From assembly GCA_033765305.1 (NCBI GenBank), contig JANRID010000018.1:255606-319605 (forward strand): a stretch of 64,000 nucleotides of DNA. The letters run 5' to 3'. The notes below the pieces were generated by a model. That model saw nothing but the letters and a program-made list of their open reading frames with translations. It did not search any database and was not told the DNA's origin. Within the stretch, counting starts at the first letter, position 1; each line of letters begins with the position of its first letter. This DNA is from RDXT01 sp033765305. Lineage in GTDB: Bacteria > Bacteroidota > Bacteroidia > J057. Shown here piece by piece: positions 27,891 to 36,505 of the stretch. The translations under genes and the position numbers were made by a program.

Positions 27891-28116
27891 GAACGGCTCC
27901 TTAGATTCCTGACGGCAGACAGTCCGCGGACGTTTGTCCGTCGTTTACGGGTCGGTTGCGACAACCCCTCCCGGGATAAACCGTGACGGGAGATCGGTCG
28001 CGCCGGGGGTTCCGGCGGACCGTCGGGCTCGGCGTCCTCTCTCGCGACGGTGCGACCGACGCCTCCTCATTCTTTACAGTACGGAGGAAATGCCCGAAAC
28101 GATGCCCTTCATTGGG
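27891..28116 (-). other. Long 5' leader of gltB
   Basis: About 226 nt between the inferred transcription start and the GTG of gltB. It holds Shine-Dalgarno AAGGAG (27897-27902) and several GC-rich hairpins on the transcript, for example GGTTG-TCG-CAACC and CGGAC-AAAC-GTCCG. No known riboswitch was recognised and no U-tract terminator is evident. Confidence 0.4.
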
Positions 28117-28122
28117 GAAAGT

Positions 28123-28151
28123 ATCATATCACCCTGCCAACAGGCCGTCAA
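28123..28151 (-). promoter_or_regulatory. Sigma70-type promoter of gltB
   Basis: On the minus strand: -35 TTGACG (28146-28151), a 17-nt spacer and -10 TATGAT (28123-28128). It is of the housekeeping sigma70 type used by the right-hand part, not the Bacteroidota type. Confidence 0.7.
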
Positions 28152-28171
28152 ACGCCGATCCGTTTACCGAT

Positions 28172-29752
28172 TTACCACCCCTCGATTCGGGCGGCCGGGT
28201 CGTACCCCAGGAATCCCCGACAGGCATACAGTTGCCACCGCTTGACCGGACCGGTAAACCCCTCCCGATAGACCTCCGCCGGCGGAAGCGCTTCGACCGT
28301 TTCGAAACAGGAACGCGCCTGTCGGACCGCCTCGGGCTTATCGGAATCGAGGCAGAGCAGCGCATTCCACCCAATGTATTTTCGGGAGTCGACGGTCAGA
28401 TAATAATGGTCCCGTCGGGCGGCGAAGAAAAGTTCCACCGGTTCCGGACGATCGGGAAGATGGAAGGCAAGCAGGGACGGTACCCGGTAGTTGGTTCCGG
28501 CGACGAAAACAGGGGGGCCCTCCTTCTCCAGACGGCGGCGGGCGTCCTGTACCTGTCGCATCAACTCCGGCCAGCCGTAGGTCTCGGTCGCCTTCTGCCC
28601 CAGTTCCGCCGACACGGTGATGCCCACCTTCGGGAGAACCTGCGGAAACAACAGGAGGACGACCAGGAGACACGATAACGCCGCCGTCGCTCCCACGGCG
28701 ATCCGCCCGCCGATCTTTCCACGCCGGAGGATACCGTCGAACCAGGCCGCCACCGCCATCAACCCGGTGATGTGCGCCGGCGCGGGCCAGTTGGCCTCCA
28801 GTTTGGACTGCAGCGAAAGGACGACACAGAGCAGCAGAATCGGTGCGGAAAAAGCGAGAAGGAACCGGCTCGCCTCCTCCCGCCGGCTGCCGTCCGGTCC
28901 GAACAAGCCCGCGGCGGCGGTACGCCCTGTCACGAAAAGCGCGCCGGTCTCCGCCAGGAACAGCAGCGGACCGAGAACGATCGCCTGACTGCCAAGAAAA
29001 TCGCCGAACCAGCGCAACGGAGCCGCGCCCCGGCTTCGACTGCTCAGAGCGGCGGCATGGCGCACCGACGGGAAATCCTGTTGCCAGTTCCAGACCAGAC
29101 AGGGGGAATAGATCAGCAACGCCAGAGCGCAGGCCAGGTACGGGTGAGGGGTTCGCAACCACGGACGATACGCCGGTGACAGCAACAGAAAAATCAGCAC
29201 GCAGGGAGCGAATAGCCACGCGGTCAGCTTGCAGAGTGCACCCAACCCGACGAACAGCCCGACCACATACCATCCGCCCGCCCGTCCGGTTTGCACGGTC
29301 ACGGTCAGTGCCAGAAGCGCGGCGACCCAGCAGAAGACCTGCGGGTTATCGTATGTGGCGAGCAGACCGCCGACCGACAGCAACGGGGCCACGGACAGCA
29401 GAATCAGGGAAACCAGGGCGATACGTTCTCCGAGCCAGCGTGACGCCGTTTCAAAGACGAGCCAGCCCGTGGCCGCCGCGAGCAGGATCGGGACGAACCG
29501 CACGCCGAGCGGCGTATCGCCGAATATCAGGGTGCCGATCCGAATACAGAACGCGATGCCCGGTCCCTGGTCGAAATATCCCCAGGCAAGTTGACGGCTC
29601 CACTGCCAGTAGTAGGTTTCGTCGTTCGCCATGCCGGTCGTCGCCCCGTACCAGAGGCGAAACGCCGTCAGCGCCAGGATCAGCAGGAAGGCCGCCCGGC
29701 GCAGTGCGCGGGCGGCCGTTCCGGGTTCCCTGTTCCCACCAGCCTTATCCAT
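28172..29752 (-). CDS. GT39-family (ArnT/PMT-like) membrane glycosyltransferase
   Basis: A 526-residue polytopic protein with about 11 hydrophobic helices. The first periplasmic loop carries the acidic GT-C motif in ANDETYYWQWSRQLAWGYFD, with GPG and ArnT-like 'GDTPLGVRFVP' after it. Such enzymes transfer a sugar from a polyprenyl-phosphate donor to lipid or protein on the outer face of the inner membrane. A soluble C-terminal region follows. It starts 2 nt after the LolA-like gene and shares an operon with it and the DUF2064 gene. Donor and acceptor are unknown. Confidence 0.82.
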   Translation of the reverse strand: MDKAGGNREPGTAARALRRAAFLLILALTAFRLWYGATTGMANDETYYWQWSRQLAWGYFDQGPGIAFCIRIGTLIFGDTPLGVRFVPILLAAATGWLVFETASRWLGERIALVSLILLSVAPLLSVGGLLATYDNPQVFCWVAALLALTVTVQTGRAGGWYVVGLFVGLGALCKLTAWLFAPCVLIFLLLSPAYRPWLRTPHPYLACALALLIYSPCLVWNWQQDFPSVRHAAALSSRSRGAAPLRWFGDFLGSQAIVLGPLLFLAETGALFVTGRTAAAGLFGPDGSRREEASRFLLAFSAPILLLCVVLSLQSKLEANWPAPAHITGLMAVAAWFDGILRRGKIGGRIAVGATAALSCLLVVLLLFPQVLPKVGITVSAELGQKATETYGWPELMRQVQDARRRLEKEGPPVFVAGTNYRVPSLLAFHLPDRPEPVELFFAARRDHYYLTVDSRKYIGWNALLCLDSDKPEAVRQARSCFETVEALPPAEVYREGFTGPVKRWQLYACRGFLGYDPAARIEGW

Positions 29753-29754
29753 CG

Positions 29755-30540
29755 TCAGATACGGAACATATTCTCATCGACGCCCAGATTCACTTTGACG
29801 TCGCGGATCGCCTGCGCCGCCGCCATCTCGCCGGCGGTGTTGTAGATCTCCAGGCGCGACGGAAGGAAGATACCGGGGCGAACCTGAACGGGGTTTTTGA
29901 ACCGCAGTTCCTTCTGGAGAATGTTGTCTCCGTTGTAGGAGAGTCGCTTCTCGATGATCGACGTTTTCGGGTTGACCCAGACGATCTCGTGCGACGTGTT
30001 GTCCGTAAATCGCTGCGACAGTTTGAACACCTGCAGTCCGTTCTCGGCTCTGACAAAGACCGGCATATAATCCGTGGTCAGGTAATCCCGGGCGAAGATT
30101 CCGAGGTCCATCAAAGTTTGCTTCTGTCCGGGTTGTCCGTGAATATCCTTGCTCTCCGATTTGATCGGGGTCTTGAACATTTTTCGGTCCCCGTTGTAGA
30201 CCATGAGCAGGGTCGCGCCCAGAATCTTGCCTTCGAACCGGGCCTTGTTCGGGTACTGGTAGGTGACGTTCATCCGCTTGATGCTATACTGGAGACTCTT
30301 GCCGAAGGAGCCGCCCATTTTCGCCAGGGCGTCCCGGTCGGTCTCCTCGACCACCATCATCGCGGTCAGGTCCTTGATTTTGTCGGACGCGATCGCTTCC
30401 GCTCTGGGGGGCATCGGCTCCGCGCCGAACTTGACCGTTGTCTGCGCGCCTGCGGACGCGGTCAGGACCGGCAAACCGGCAACTCCGGAGGTTATTCCCA
30501 TTATTCCAAGGGCGGCCAGGGCCGCGCCGAATCGTTTCAT
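29755..30540 (-). CDS. LolA-like periplasmic protein
   Basis: A 261-residue exported protein with signal peptide MKRFGAALAALGIMG... cleaved near ASAGAQTT. The mature part has the pattern of outer-membrane lipoprotein-sorting/LolA-fold proteins: beta strands such as YQYPNKARFEGKI, LLMVYNGDRKMFKT, IVWVNPKTSIIEKRLSYNG and QKELRFKNPVQV. In that family a half-barrel carries lipoprotein lipids, though many members have other envelope roles. The start at 30540 has an AAGGAA site upstream; an in-frame ATG at 30573 overlapping the previous gene is less likely. Its presence suggests a diderm. Confidence 0.65.
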   Translation of the reverse strand: MKRFGAALAALGIMGITSGVAGLPVLTASAGAQTTVKFGAEPMPPRAEAIASDKIKDLTAMMVVEETDRDALAKMGGSFGKSLQYSIKRMNVTYQYPNKARFEGKILGATLLMVYNGDRKMFKTPIKSESKDIHGQPGQKQTLMDLGIFARDYLTTDYMPVFVRAENGLQVFKLSQRFTDNTSHEIVWVNPKTSIIEKRLSYNGDNILQKELRFKNPVQVRPGIFLPSRLEIYNTAGEMAAAQAIRDVKVNLGVDENMFRI

Positions 30541-30545
30541 CTGTC

Positions 30546-31259
30546 TCAGGTTCCTTTTTTCTCGATCTGCCATGGAAAACTCCCGAAGACGGATTCCAGG
30601 ACCGCTGCCGTCGCCGGAGCGAAGGCGACGCCCCGACGCAGATCGGTCCTCAGACGACGCAGGTCGTCTCCGGTATCGATATCGTACCAACCCGGCAATA
30701 ACGCCGTCCGAATCCCCTCCCGTTCCGCCGTTTCCAGGGTCGTCCGCAGAACGTCGGACGTACTCCAGGGAATCTTCTCGAACAGGACGGGCAGCGGTCG
30801 GGATAATGCGACCAGGTAGTAACCGCCGTCGTCGGTCGGGCCGAACACCGCCTCCGCTCCGGCCGAAAGCCGGCCGAACGCCTCGGTGAGGAAGGCGGTC
30901 GGGAGATGCGGACAGTCGCTGCCGACGATCGACAGTTGCTCCGCTCCGTCCGCGAAAACATCCGCACAAAGGGAGACAATCCGGTCACCCAGGGAGTTCC
31001 CCCTCTGCGGAATCGCGCGCCGACGGCGCAGGGCGTCGGGGAAAACCGTCGGGTCCCCGTCGTGGCAGAGGATTACCTCGGTCGGCGGGCGGACGGTGAC
31101 GCTCGGATGGGAAACGACCGCGTCGGTATCGGTCAGGAACGCCCCGGCCAGATCGGCGATCCGATCAGGGTACGGGTAATCCGCCATCAAACGGGTCTTG
31201 ACCCGTCCGGCGATCGGCGCTTTTGCCAGGATTGCTGTCAGTCGTCTGATGTTTGCCAA
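30546..31259 (-). CDS. DUF2064/TIGR04282-type GT-A protein
   Basis: A 237-residue protein of the GT-A nucleotidyl/glycosyltransferase fold. Motifs: N-terminal ILAKAPIAGRVKTRL, the metal-binding-like GSDCPHLP, GPTDDGGYYLVAL and WYDIDTGDDLRRL. Members usually sit in cell-surface or secondary glycan clusters and their reaction is mostly unproven. Here it heads a minus-strand operon with a LolA-like protein (5-nt gap) and a GT39 enzyme, suggesting that it makes or transfers a sugar used by the latter; that is inference. Confidence 0.8.
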   Translation of the reverse strand: MANIRRLTAILAKAPIAGRVKTRLMADYPYPDRIADLAGAFLTDTDAVVSHPSVTVRPPTEVILCHDGDPTVFPDALRRRRAIPQRGNSLGDRIVSLCADVFADGAEQLSIVGSDCPHLPTAFLTEAFGRLSAGAEAVFGPTDDGGYYLVALSRPLPVLFEKIPWSTSDVLRTTLETAEREGIRTALLPGWYDIDTGDDLRRLRTDLRRGVAFAPATAAVLESVFGSFPWQIEKKGT

Positions 31260-31308
31260 TTCCGCCTGATCAGACAGCGGAAAGCGTGAAGAGTTTCAGG
31301 TTCGCGTT

Positions 31309-31584
31309 TCAGCGGACGGAGGCGTCGGAGGGAACGGAGCCGGCGACATCCGGTCGTTCGTCGGAGGAGACGGCAAAGTTCAGTTCGGGGTGGCGATCCA
31401 GGAACCGGCGTCGCGGAGCGAACGTCCGTCTCGCGCGAAGGTGGAGGCGATAGCAGAGCCAGCAGAAGAACAGGAGCGCCCAGACGATCAGGGGGTTGAC
31501 CGGATAGACGAAATGCCCGTATCCCAGGGCAAGAAGACCCGATACCACCATCACCGCTACGATCGTTGTCGTTCGCTTTACCAT
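31309..31584 (-). CDS. Small two-helix membrane protein
   Basis: A 91-residue protein with two hydrophobic helices (TTIVAVMVVSGLLALGYGHF and PLIVWALLFFCWLCYRLHL) and a basic, then Ser/Asp-rich tail. No family recognised. The start at 31584 is chosen because the longer frame would run through the opposing arginine-leader promoter. An AGGCGG-like site precedes it. It is divergent from the arginine leader at 31675. Confidence 0.55.
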   Translation of the reverse strand: MVKRTTTIVAVMVVSGLLALGYGHFVYPVNPLIVWALLFFCWLCYRLHLRARRTFAPRRRFLDRHPELNFAVSSDERPDVAGSVPSDASVR

Positions 31585-31674
31585 ACCATTCCGCCTGGGG
31601 CGAGGGTTCGAAGACCCTCCAATGAGGTATTCCACACCCGGCGGGGAATTATCCAAAGAAATTCTCTCCGTTTC

Positions 31675-31704
31675 TTGACATTTTTCGTCTTCGACCGCTA
31701 TACT
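31675..31704 (+). promoter_or_regulatory. Promoter of the arginine operon leader
   Basis: A perfect -35 TTGACA (31675-31680), an 18-nt spacer and -10 TATACT (31699-31704). Transcription should start near 31711, about 280 nt before argC. Confidence 0.8.
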
Positions 31705-31720
31705 CACCTTACTTACGATC

Positions 31721-31816
31721 ATGAACACCCGGCAGACAAAGAATTTGCGTCGCCGCGTCCGTCGTCCCGAAAACGGCACGGACCCCGGCGCGCGGAAAGG
31801 CCATCCGGCAGGATAA
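31721..31816 (+). CDS. Arg-rich leader peptide, putative attenuator
   Basis: A 31-codon frame, ATG to TAA, beginning about 10 nt after the inferred transcription start. It contains seven Arg codons, five of them in six positions (peptide segment LRRRVRRP, codons at 31748-31765). It ends 98 nt before an intrinsic terminator and 175 nt before argC. Arg-rich short frames ahead of arginine biosynthesis genes would suit ribosome-stalling control. No Shine-Dalgarno is visible, so translation would have to start on a near-leaderless message. Chance cannot be excluded in GC-rich DNA, but the cluster and context argue against it. Confidence 0.55.
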   Translation: MNTRQTKNLRRRVRRPENGTDPGARKGHPAG

Positions 31817-31857
31817 CCTCCGCAAAGACATCGGACGCAGGGAGCCGTGCAGAAATC

Positions 31858-31880
31858 CGTATCGTGCGCAACACGATACG
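31858..31880 (+). promoter_or_regulatory. Leader hairpin upstream of the argC attenuator
   Basis: A perfect 9-bp stem, CGTATCGTG (31858-31866) with CACGATACG (31872-31880), loop CGCAA. It ends one base before the 5' arm of the predicted antiterminator (GCGGCCC, 31882-31888). Confidence 0.6.
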
Positions 31881-31881
31881 A

Positions 31882-31919
31882 GCGGCCCCGCCAGCGGATT
31901 CGGAGTGCGTATGGGCCGC
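31882..31919 (+). promoter_or_regulatory. Predicted antiterminator pairing
   Basis: GCGGCCC (31882-31888) is the exact reverse complement of GGGCCGC (31913-31919). The second segment includes the first five bases of the terminator's 5' arm (31915-31919), so the two structures exclude each other. Confidence 0.5.
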
Positions 31920-31958
31920 ACGAGACGCGACAGCGTTTCGGCGGCTTTGTTATTTTTT
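31915..31958 (+). terminator. Intrinsic terminator in the argC leader
   Basis: Stem 31915-31928 with 31933-31945, loop GACA, 13 pairs with one bulged A and one G-U, followed by the U-rich tract TTTGTTATTTTTT (31946-31958). It lies upstream of argC and downstream of the promoter, so it must be read through for the operon to be expressed. Confidence 0.72.
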
Positions 31959-31991
31959 AACCCCTCCGCCGGGAGGACGGAGCGAACGACC

Positions 31992-33044
31992 ATGGTGAAA
32001 ACGGCGATTATCGGGGTGAGCGGGTACGCGGGCGGCGAACTGGCCCGTCTCCTCGCACGGCACCCGGAGACGGAACTGACCTTCCTCTCCTCGGAATCCA
32101 ATGCCGGCAAACCGCTGGCGGCGGCCTTTCCGGGGCTTTCCGGTACGCGAGCCGGCAGTCTTGTCTGCGAACACGGGGACCTCTCCCGGGCATCCGCCAT
32201 CGCCGACCTGATCTTCCTGGCGCAGGAGAACGGCGCGGCGATGAAGTCCGCTCCCGTCCTGCTCGCGGACGGAAAAAAGGTTATCGATATATCGGCGGAC
32301 TTCCGTCTGCGGAGCCCGGATGCCTATTCGACCTGGTACAAAATGCCGCACACCGCGCCGCGCCTCCTCGAGTCCGCCGTCTATGGCCTGCCGGAAACGA
32401 ATCGGGATGCCATTCGCCGTGCCTCCCTGATCGCCAACCCCGGCTGTCACGTCACCGCGGCCACACTCGCCCTGGCGCCGTTGCTGGCCCATCGGATGAT
32501 CGAAACGCGCGGCATCATCATCGATTCCAAAACCGGCGTCTCCGGCGCGGGACGAACCAAAACCGATCTGATCTACCGCTTCTCCGAGGCGAACGAATCC
32601 ATGAAAACCTACGGGGTCGGCGGAACGCACCGCCATATCCCCGAGATCGAACAGACGCTCGGGCAGGTGGCCGGAGAACCCGTGACCGTCACGTTCACCC
32701 CGCATCTCGCGCCCATGACGCGGGGTATCCTGGCCACCTGCTATGCTCGCCTTGCCGACGGGTTCACCGATGCCACGGTACGCGCCGCGCTGACCGACTA
32801 TTTCGCCGGACATCCGTTCGTCATCGTGCGCGAAGCGGGCGACTCCCCGTCGACCAAAGACGTCGCAGGATCGAACTTCTGTCATCTGGCGTCGGCCGTC
32901 GATCGGCGCACCGGCATGGTGATCGTCACTTCGGTCATCGACAATCTGGTCAAAGGCGCGGCCGGACAGGCCGTACAAAATATGAATCTGATGCTCGGTT
33001 TGCCGGAGACGGCGGGGCTGGAAGGGGGCGGATGGTGGCCTTAG
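31992..33044 (+). CDS. argC: N-acetyl-gamma-glutamyl-phosphate reductase
   Basis: A 350-residue enzyme that reduces N-acetylglutamyl-phosphate with NADPH, third step to ornithine. The Rossmann motif is IGVSGYAGGELARLL; the catalytic cysteine is in NPGCHVTAA; GGTHRHIPEIEQ is the conserved substrate region. The start at 31992 is chosen because homology begins at MVKTAIIGVSGY and a GGAG site is nine bases upstream. It is the first gene of the plus-strand arginine operon, under the leader described above, and overlaps argJ by 13 nt. Confidence 0.96.
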   Translation: MVKTAIIGVSGYAGGELARLLARHPETELTFLSSESNAGKPLAAAFPGLSGTRAGSLVCEHGDLSRASAIADLIFLAQENGAAMKSAPVLLADGKKVIDISADFRLRSPDAYSTWYKMPHTAPRLLESAVYGLPETNRDAIRRASLIANPGCHVTAATLALAPLLAHRMIETRGIIIDSKTGVSGAGRTKTDLIYRFSEANESMKTYGVGGTHRHIPEIEQTLGQVAGEPVTVTFTPHLAPMTRGILATCYARLADGFTDATVRAALTDYFAGHPFVIVREAGDSPSTKDVAGSNFCHLASAVDRRTGMVIVTSVIDNLVKGAAGQAVQNMNLMLGLPETAGLEGGGWWP

Positions 33045-34258
33045 GACAATTTACCCCGGTCGCCGGCGGCATCTGTGCCGCACGGGGGTTTCAGGTGGCC
33101 GGAGTTCGATGCGGGATCAAACGGAAGCGGCGGGATGTCGCCCTGATCCTGGGAGGCGTTACGGCTGCGGGCGTGATGACGACCAACTTCATGTGCGCGC
33201 CGTCCGTCACCCGCAACCGGAAAATCCTGGCCGCGTCCGGCGGTCGCGCACGGGCGATCGTCGTCAATGCCGGAAACGCGAACGTCGGCAACGGGCCGCA
33301 GGGCGAACGGGACAATGAAACGATGGCGGTCCGGGCCGCCGAGGCCATCCGTCTGTCTCCGGACGAGGTACTGACCGCATCGACCGGGGTCATCGGGCAT
33401 TTTCTCCCGATGGAGAAGATCGTCCTCGGAATCGACGAATGCGGACGCGCCCTGGAACGCAGTCCGGAGGCCGGGGCGCACGCCGCCGAAGCCATCCTGA
33501 CCACCGACACCTTCGCCAAGGAGTATGCGGTGGAGTTCAACCTGGACGGGGTGACCGTCCATGTCGGCGGCATCGCCAAGGGATCGGGGATGATCGCTCC
33601 GAACATGGCGACGATGCTGGCCTTTTTAACCACCGATCTGGCGGTCGCCCCGACGGTTCTCGACGCCGCATTGCGCCTGGCCGTCGAGGTCTCGTTCAAC
33701 TGTCTCACCGTCGATGGCGACACGTCCACCAGCGACCAGTGCCTGATCCTCGCGTCCGGCGCGGCCGGTCTGCCCGAAATCACCGCGATCGACAGTCCCG
33801 AAGGTCGGAAGTTCGTCGCCGCCCTGACAGATGTCTGCGTTCATCTGGCGAAGGAGGTGGCGCGGGACGGCGAAGGGGCGACAAAACTCGTCACCGTTCG
33901 TGTGAGCGGCGGACCGGATGTCGTCGGCGCGCGCCGGGTCGCCAAATCGATCGGCGAATCGCCGCTCGTTAAAACCGCTCTCTTCGGCAACGACCCCAAC
34001 TGGGGGCGGCTGCTGATGGCCGCGGGCAAGGCCGGCGTGCCGTTCGATCCCGACCGGGCGACCGCGTCGCTCGCCGGAGTCGAGGTGTTTCGCCATGGCC
34101 GCCCTACTCCGTTCGACGCCGCCGCGCTCTCGAAGGCGATGGCGGTCAGAGAGCTGGAAATTCAGGTCGATCTCGGCGCGGGCGACGGCGAAGCGACCGT
34201 CTACACGTGTGACTTCTCCTACGATTACGTCAAGATCAACGCGGAGTACCATACCTGA
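33032..34258 (+). CDS. argJ: Glutamate N-acetyltransferase/amino-acid acetyltransferase
   Basis: A 408-residue self-cleaving enzyme that moves acetyl from N-acetylornithine to glutamate, recycling the acetyl group (and in bifunctional forms uses acetyl-CoA). The autocleavage site is the Ala-Thr pair in MIAPNMATMLAFLTTD, the Thr becoming the N-terminal nucleophile of the beta chain. Also seen: GIAKGSGMI, CLTVDGDTSTSD, GNDPNWGRLL. Its presence implies a cyclic acetyl pathway and explains the lack of argE here. The start lies inside argC (13-nt overlap), implying translational coupling. Confidence 0.96.
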   Translation: MVALGQFTPVAGGICAARGFQVAGVRCGIKRKRRDVALILGGVTAAGVMTTNFMCAPSVTRNRKILAASGGRARAIVVNAGNANVGNGPQGERDNETMAVRAAEAIRLSPDEVLTASTGVIGHFLPMEKIVLGIDECGRALERSPEAGAHAAEAILTTDTFAKEYAVEFNLDGVTVHVGGIAKGSGMIAPNMATMLAFLTTDLAVAPTVLDAALRLAVEVSFNCLTVDGDTSTSDQCLILASGAAGLPEITAIDSPEGRKFVAALTDVCVHLAKEVARDGEGATKLVTVRVSGGPDVVGARRVAKSIGESPLVKTALFGNDPNWGRLLMAAGKAGVPFDPDRATASLAGVEVFRHGRPTPFDAAALSKAMAVRELEIQVDLGAGDGEATVYTCDFSYDYVKINAEYHT

Positions 34259-34294
34259 TGCGGAGGCGGCGGACCGGCCCACGATCCGCCGGAC

Positions 34295-35206
34295 ATGACC
34301 CTTTTCGACGAGGCATCGAATATGATGAATCCTGACCTGCAGGCGGAGATCCTGATTCAGGCTCTGCCCTACATCCGTGAGTTTTACGGTAAAACCGTCG
34401 TGATCAAATACGGCGGTCACGCGATGATCGACGACGAGTTAAAACGCGCCGTCGTCCGCGATGTCCTGCTGATGCGCTATGTCGGCATCAATCCGATCCT
34501 CGTCCATGGCGGCGGGCCGGAGGTGTCCGAGGCGATGCGGCGCATGGGCAAGGAACCGGAGTTCGTCGGCGGACTGCGCGTCACGGACGCCGAGACGATG
34601 GAGATTGTCGAGATGGTGCTGGCGGGCAAGACGAACAAATCCATCGTCGCCCTGATCAACGCCGAAGGGGGGCAGGCGGTCGGGCTTTCCGGGAAGGACG
34701 GTAATCTGCTGGTCGCCGTCAAGGAGACGGAACGGGGCGACCTGGGCTTTGTCGGCCGGATCACCGCCGTCAATTCGGGCATCATTCGGACCCTGGTCGC
34801 CGGGGGCTACATCCCGGTCATCTCCTCGGTCGCGATCGGCCCGGAAGGTCTTTCCTATAACGTCAACGCCGACACGGCGGCGGCGGCCCTGGCGGTGGAA
34901 CTGGACGCCACCAAGCTGATCCTGATGACCGATGTGGAGGGTCTGTACCGCGATTTCTCCGACAAATCGAGCCTGATCCCGGAGTTGTCGGCGGCGGACG
35001 CCCGTGATCTCATCGCGGGCGGCGCGGTGGATAAAGGGATGATTCCGAAACTGGAAGCCTGTGTCGACGCGGTGGAGGACGGCGTTCCCCGGGCGACGAT
35101 CCTGGACGGTCGCCGTCCGCACTCTCTGCTGATCGAAACCTTTACGGACACGGGGATCGGCACCATGATTCGAGCGACGACGGGCTTCCGCCCGCGCCTG
35201 GTGTGA
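34295..35206 (+). CDS. argB: Acetylglutamate kinase
   Basis: A 303-residue amino-acid kinase, second step of the pathway. Motifs: VIKYGGHAMID (ATP), PILVHGGGPEVS (acetylglutamate), and the C-terminal GGAVDKGMIPKLEACVDA. The N-terminal helix before VIKYGG (about 33 residues) is of the length seen in arginine-inhibited hexameric forms, which would fit feedback control in an argJ organism; inference. The start may be 34295 or the ATG at 34322. It follows argJ by 36 nt. Confidence 0.95.
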   Translation: MTLFDEASNMMNPDLQAEILIQALPYIREFYGKTVVIKYGGHAMIDDELKRAVVRDVLLMRYVGINPILVHGGGPEVSEAMRRMGKEPEFVGGLRVTDAETMEIVEMVLAGKTNKSIVALINAEGGQAVGLSGKDGNLLVAVKETERGDLGFVGRITAVNSGIIRTLVAGGYIPVISSVAIGPEGLSYNVNADTAAAALAVELDATKLILMTDVEGLYRDFSDKSSLIPELSAADARDLIAGGAVDKGMIPKLEACVDAVEDGVPRATILDGRRPHSLLIETFTDTGIGTMIRATTGFRPRLV

Positions 35207-35247
35207 CACGCAGCGTTTCCGCCGATCGGTGGGAAGGATTTCAGACA

Positions 35248-36489
35248 ATGACGCAGACGGAAAAAAGGATCGAAAACGGGACGGAAAAGCGGAGCGCCCC
35301 GGCGACCGCGTGGGATGCGGCCCATGTCATGGGCACCTACAAACGTCAGCCCGTCGAGTTCGTACGCGGCGAGGGGGTCTACCTGTTCGACGCCGGGGGA
35401 AAACGGTATCTGGACCTTCTGGCCGGAATCGCCGTCTGCAGCGTCGGGCATGCCCACCCCTACCTGACCCGCGCCCTGTCGGAGCAGGCCGCCACCCTGA
35501 TCCATACCTCCAACCTGTACCTGACCGCGCCCCAGGCCCGGCTGGCCCGCCGCCTCTGCGAACTGTCCGATTTCGAGCGTGTCTTCTTCGCCAACAGCGG
35601 CGCGGAAGCCAACGAAGCGGCGATCAAGATCGCTCGCAAACACGGTCGGTCCCTCCGTGAAACGAAACACCGGATCGTCACCGCGACCAACTCCTTCCAC
35701 GGACGGACGCTGGCGACGGTCACGGCGACCGGACAGCCCAAATACTCCGCGCCGTTCGCTCCCCTGCCGCCCGGCTTCGACTATGTTCCCTTCAACGATA
35801 TCGAGGCGCTGACCGCCGCCGTCGATGACGATACCGCCGCGATCCTTCTCGAACCGATCCAGGGTGAAGGCGGCATCCATCCCGCGACTCCGGAATACCT
35901 TGCCGCCGCGCGACGACTCGCCGATGACAGCGGCGCTCTGTTGATCTTCGACGAGGTGCAGACCGGGCTGGGCCGGACCGGGAAACTCTGGGCCTATCAA
36001 GGGTACGGTGTCGTGCCGGAGATCATGACACTGGCGAAGGGTCTCGGCGGGGGCGTCCCGATCGGCGCATGCCTGGCGCGGGGCGCGGCGGCGGAGACCC
36101 TGATCCCGGGTGACCACGGATCGACCTTCGGCGGTAATCCGCTGGCGGCCGCGGCGGCCAATGCGGTCCTGGATATTCTCGCGGACGAGGGCCTGACGCA
36201 GAACGCCGCCGTGGTCGGCGGCGTTCTGGCCGATCTCCTCCGCGATATCGGCCGGCGTCTTCCGAACGTGATTACCGAAGTGCGCGGTGCCGGTTTGATG
36301 ATCGGTATCGGACTGTCCGCGCCGATCGCCCGGTCGGTCGTGGCCGAGGCTCTGGAACGGGGTCTGGTTATCAATGCGACCGGGGACGACACGCTCCGTT
36401 TACTGCCGCCGCTGAATTTGACGGAGGCAGAAGCGCAGGCGGGGGTGAATCTTCTGGAACAGGCGATTCGCAAAACTTTGGAAGGGTAG
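35248..36489 (+). CDS. argD: Acetylornithine aminotransferase
   Basis: A 413-residue class III PLP aminotransferase converting N-acetylglutamate semialdehyde to N-acetylornithine. Seen: FANSGAEANEAAIKIARKH, the PLP-binding Asp in LLIFDEVQTGLGRTG, and the lysine in MTLAKGLGGGVPIGA. The ATG at 35248 is chosen over an in-frame GTG at 35203 because a GGGAAGGA site lies about ten bases upstream. It is followed after 16 nt by the Clp_N-argF fusion. Confidence 0.95.
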   Translation: MTQTEKRIENGTEKRSAPATAWDAAHVMGTYKRQPVEFVRGEGVYLFDAGGKRYLDLLAGIAVCSVGHAHPYLTRALSEQAATLIHTSNLYLTAPQARLARRLCELSDFERVFFANSGAEANEAAIKIARKHGRSLRETKHRIVTATNSFHGRTLATVTATGQPKYSAPFAPLPPGFDYVPFNDIEALTAAVDDDTAAILLEPIQGEGGIHPATPEYLAAARRLADDSGALLIFDEVQTGLGRTGKLWAYQGYGVVPEIMTLAKGLGGGVPIGACLARGAAAETLIPGDHGSTFGGNPLAAAAANAVLDILADEGLTQNAAVVGGVLADLLRDIGRRLPNVITEVRGAGLMIGIGLSAPIARSVVAEALERGLVINATGDDTLRLLPPLNLTEAEAQAGVNLLEQAIRKTLEG

Positions 36490-36505
36490 AGGACGGTCAG
36501 AGTTC

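Noticed and set aside
25353..27986. 877-codon frame on the plus strand opposite gltB
   Set aside because: A mirror of the conserved gltB gene with no recognisable domain and a biased composition.
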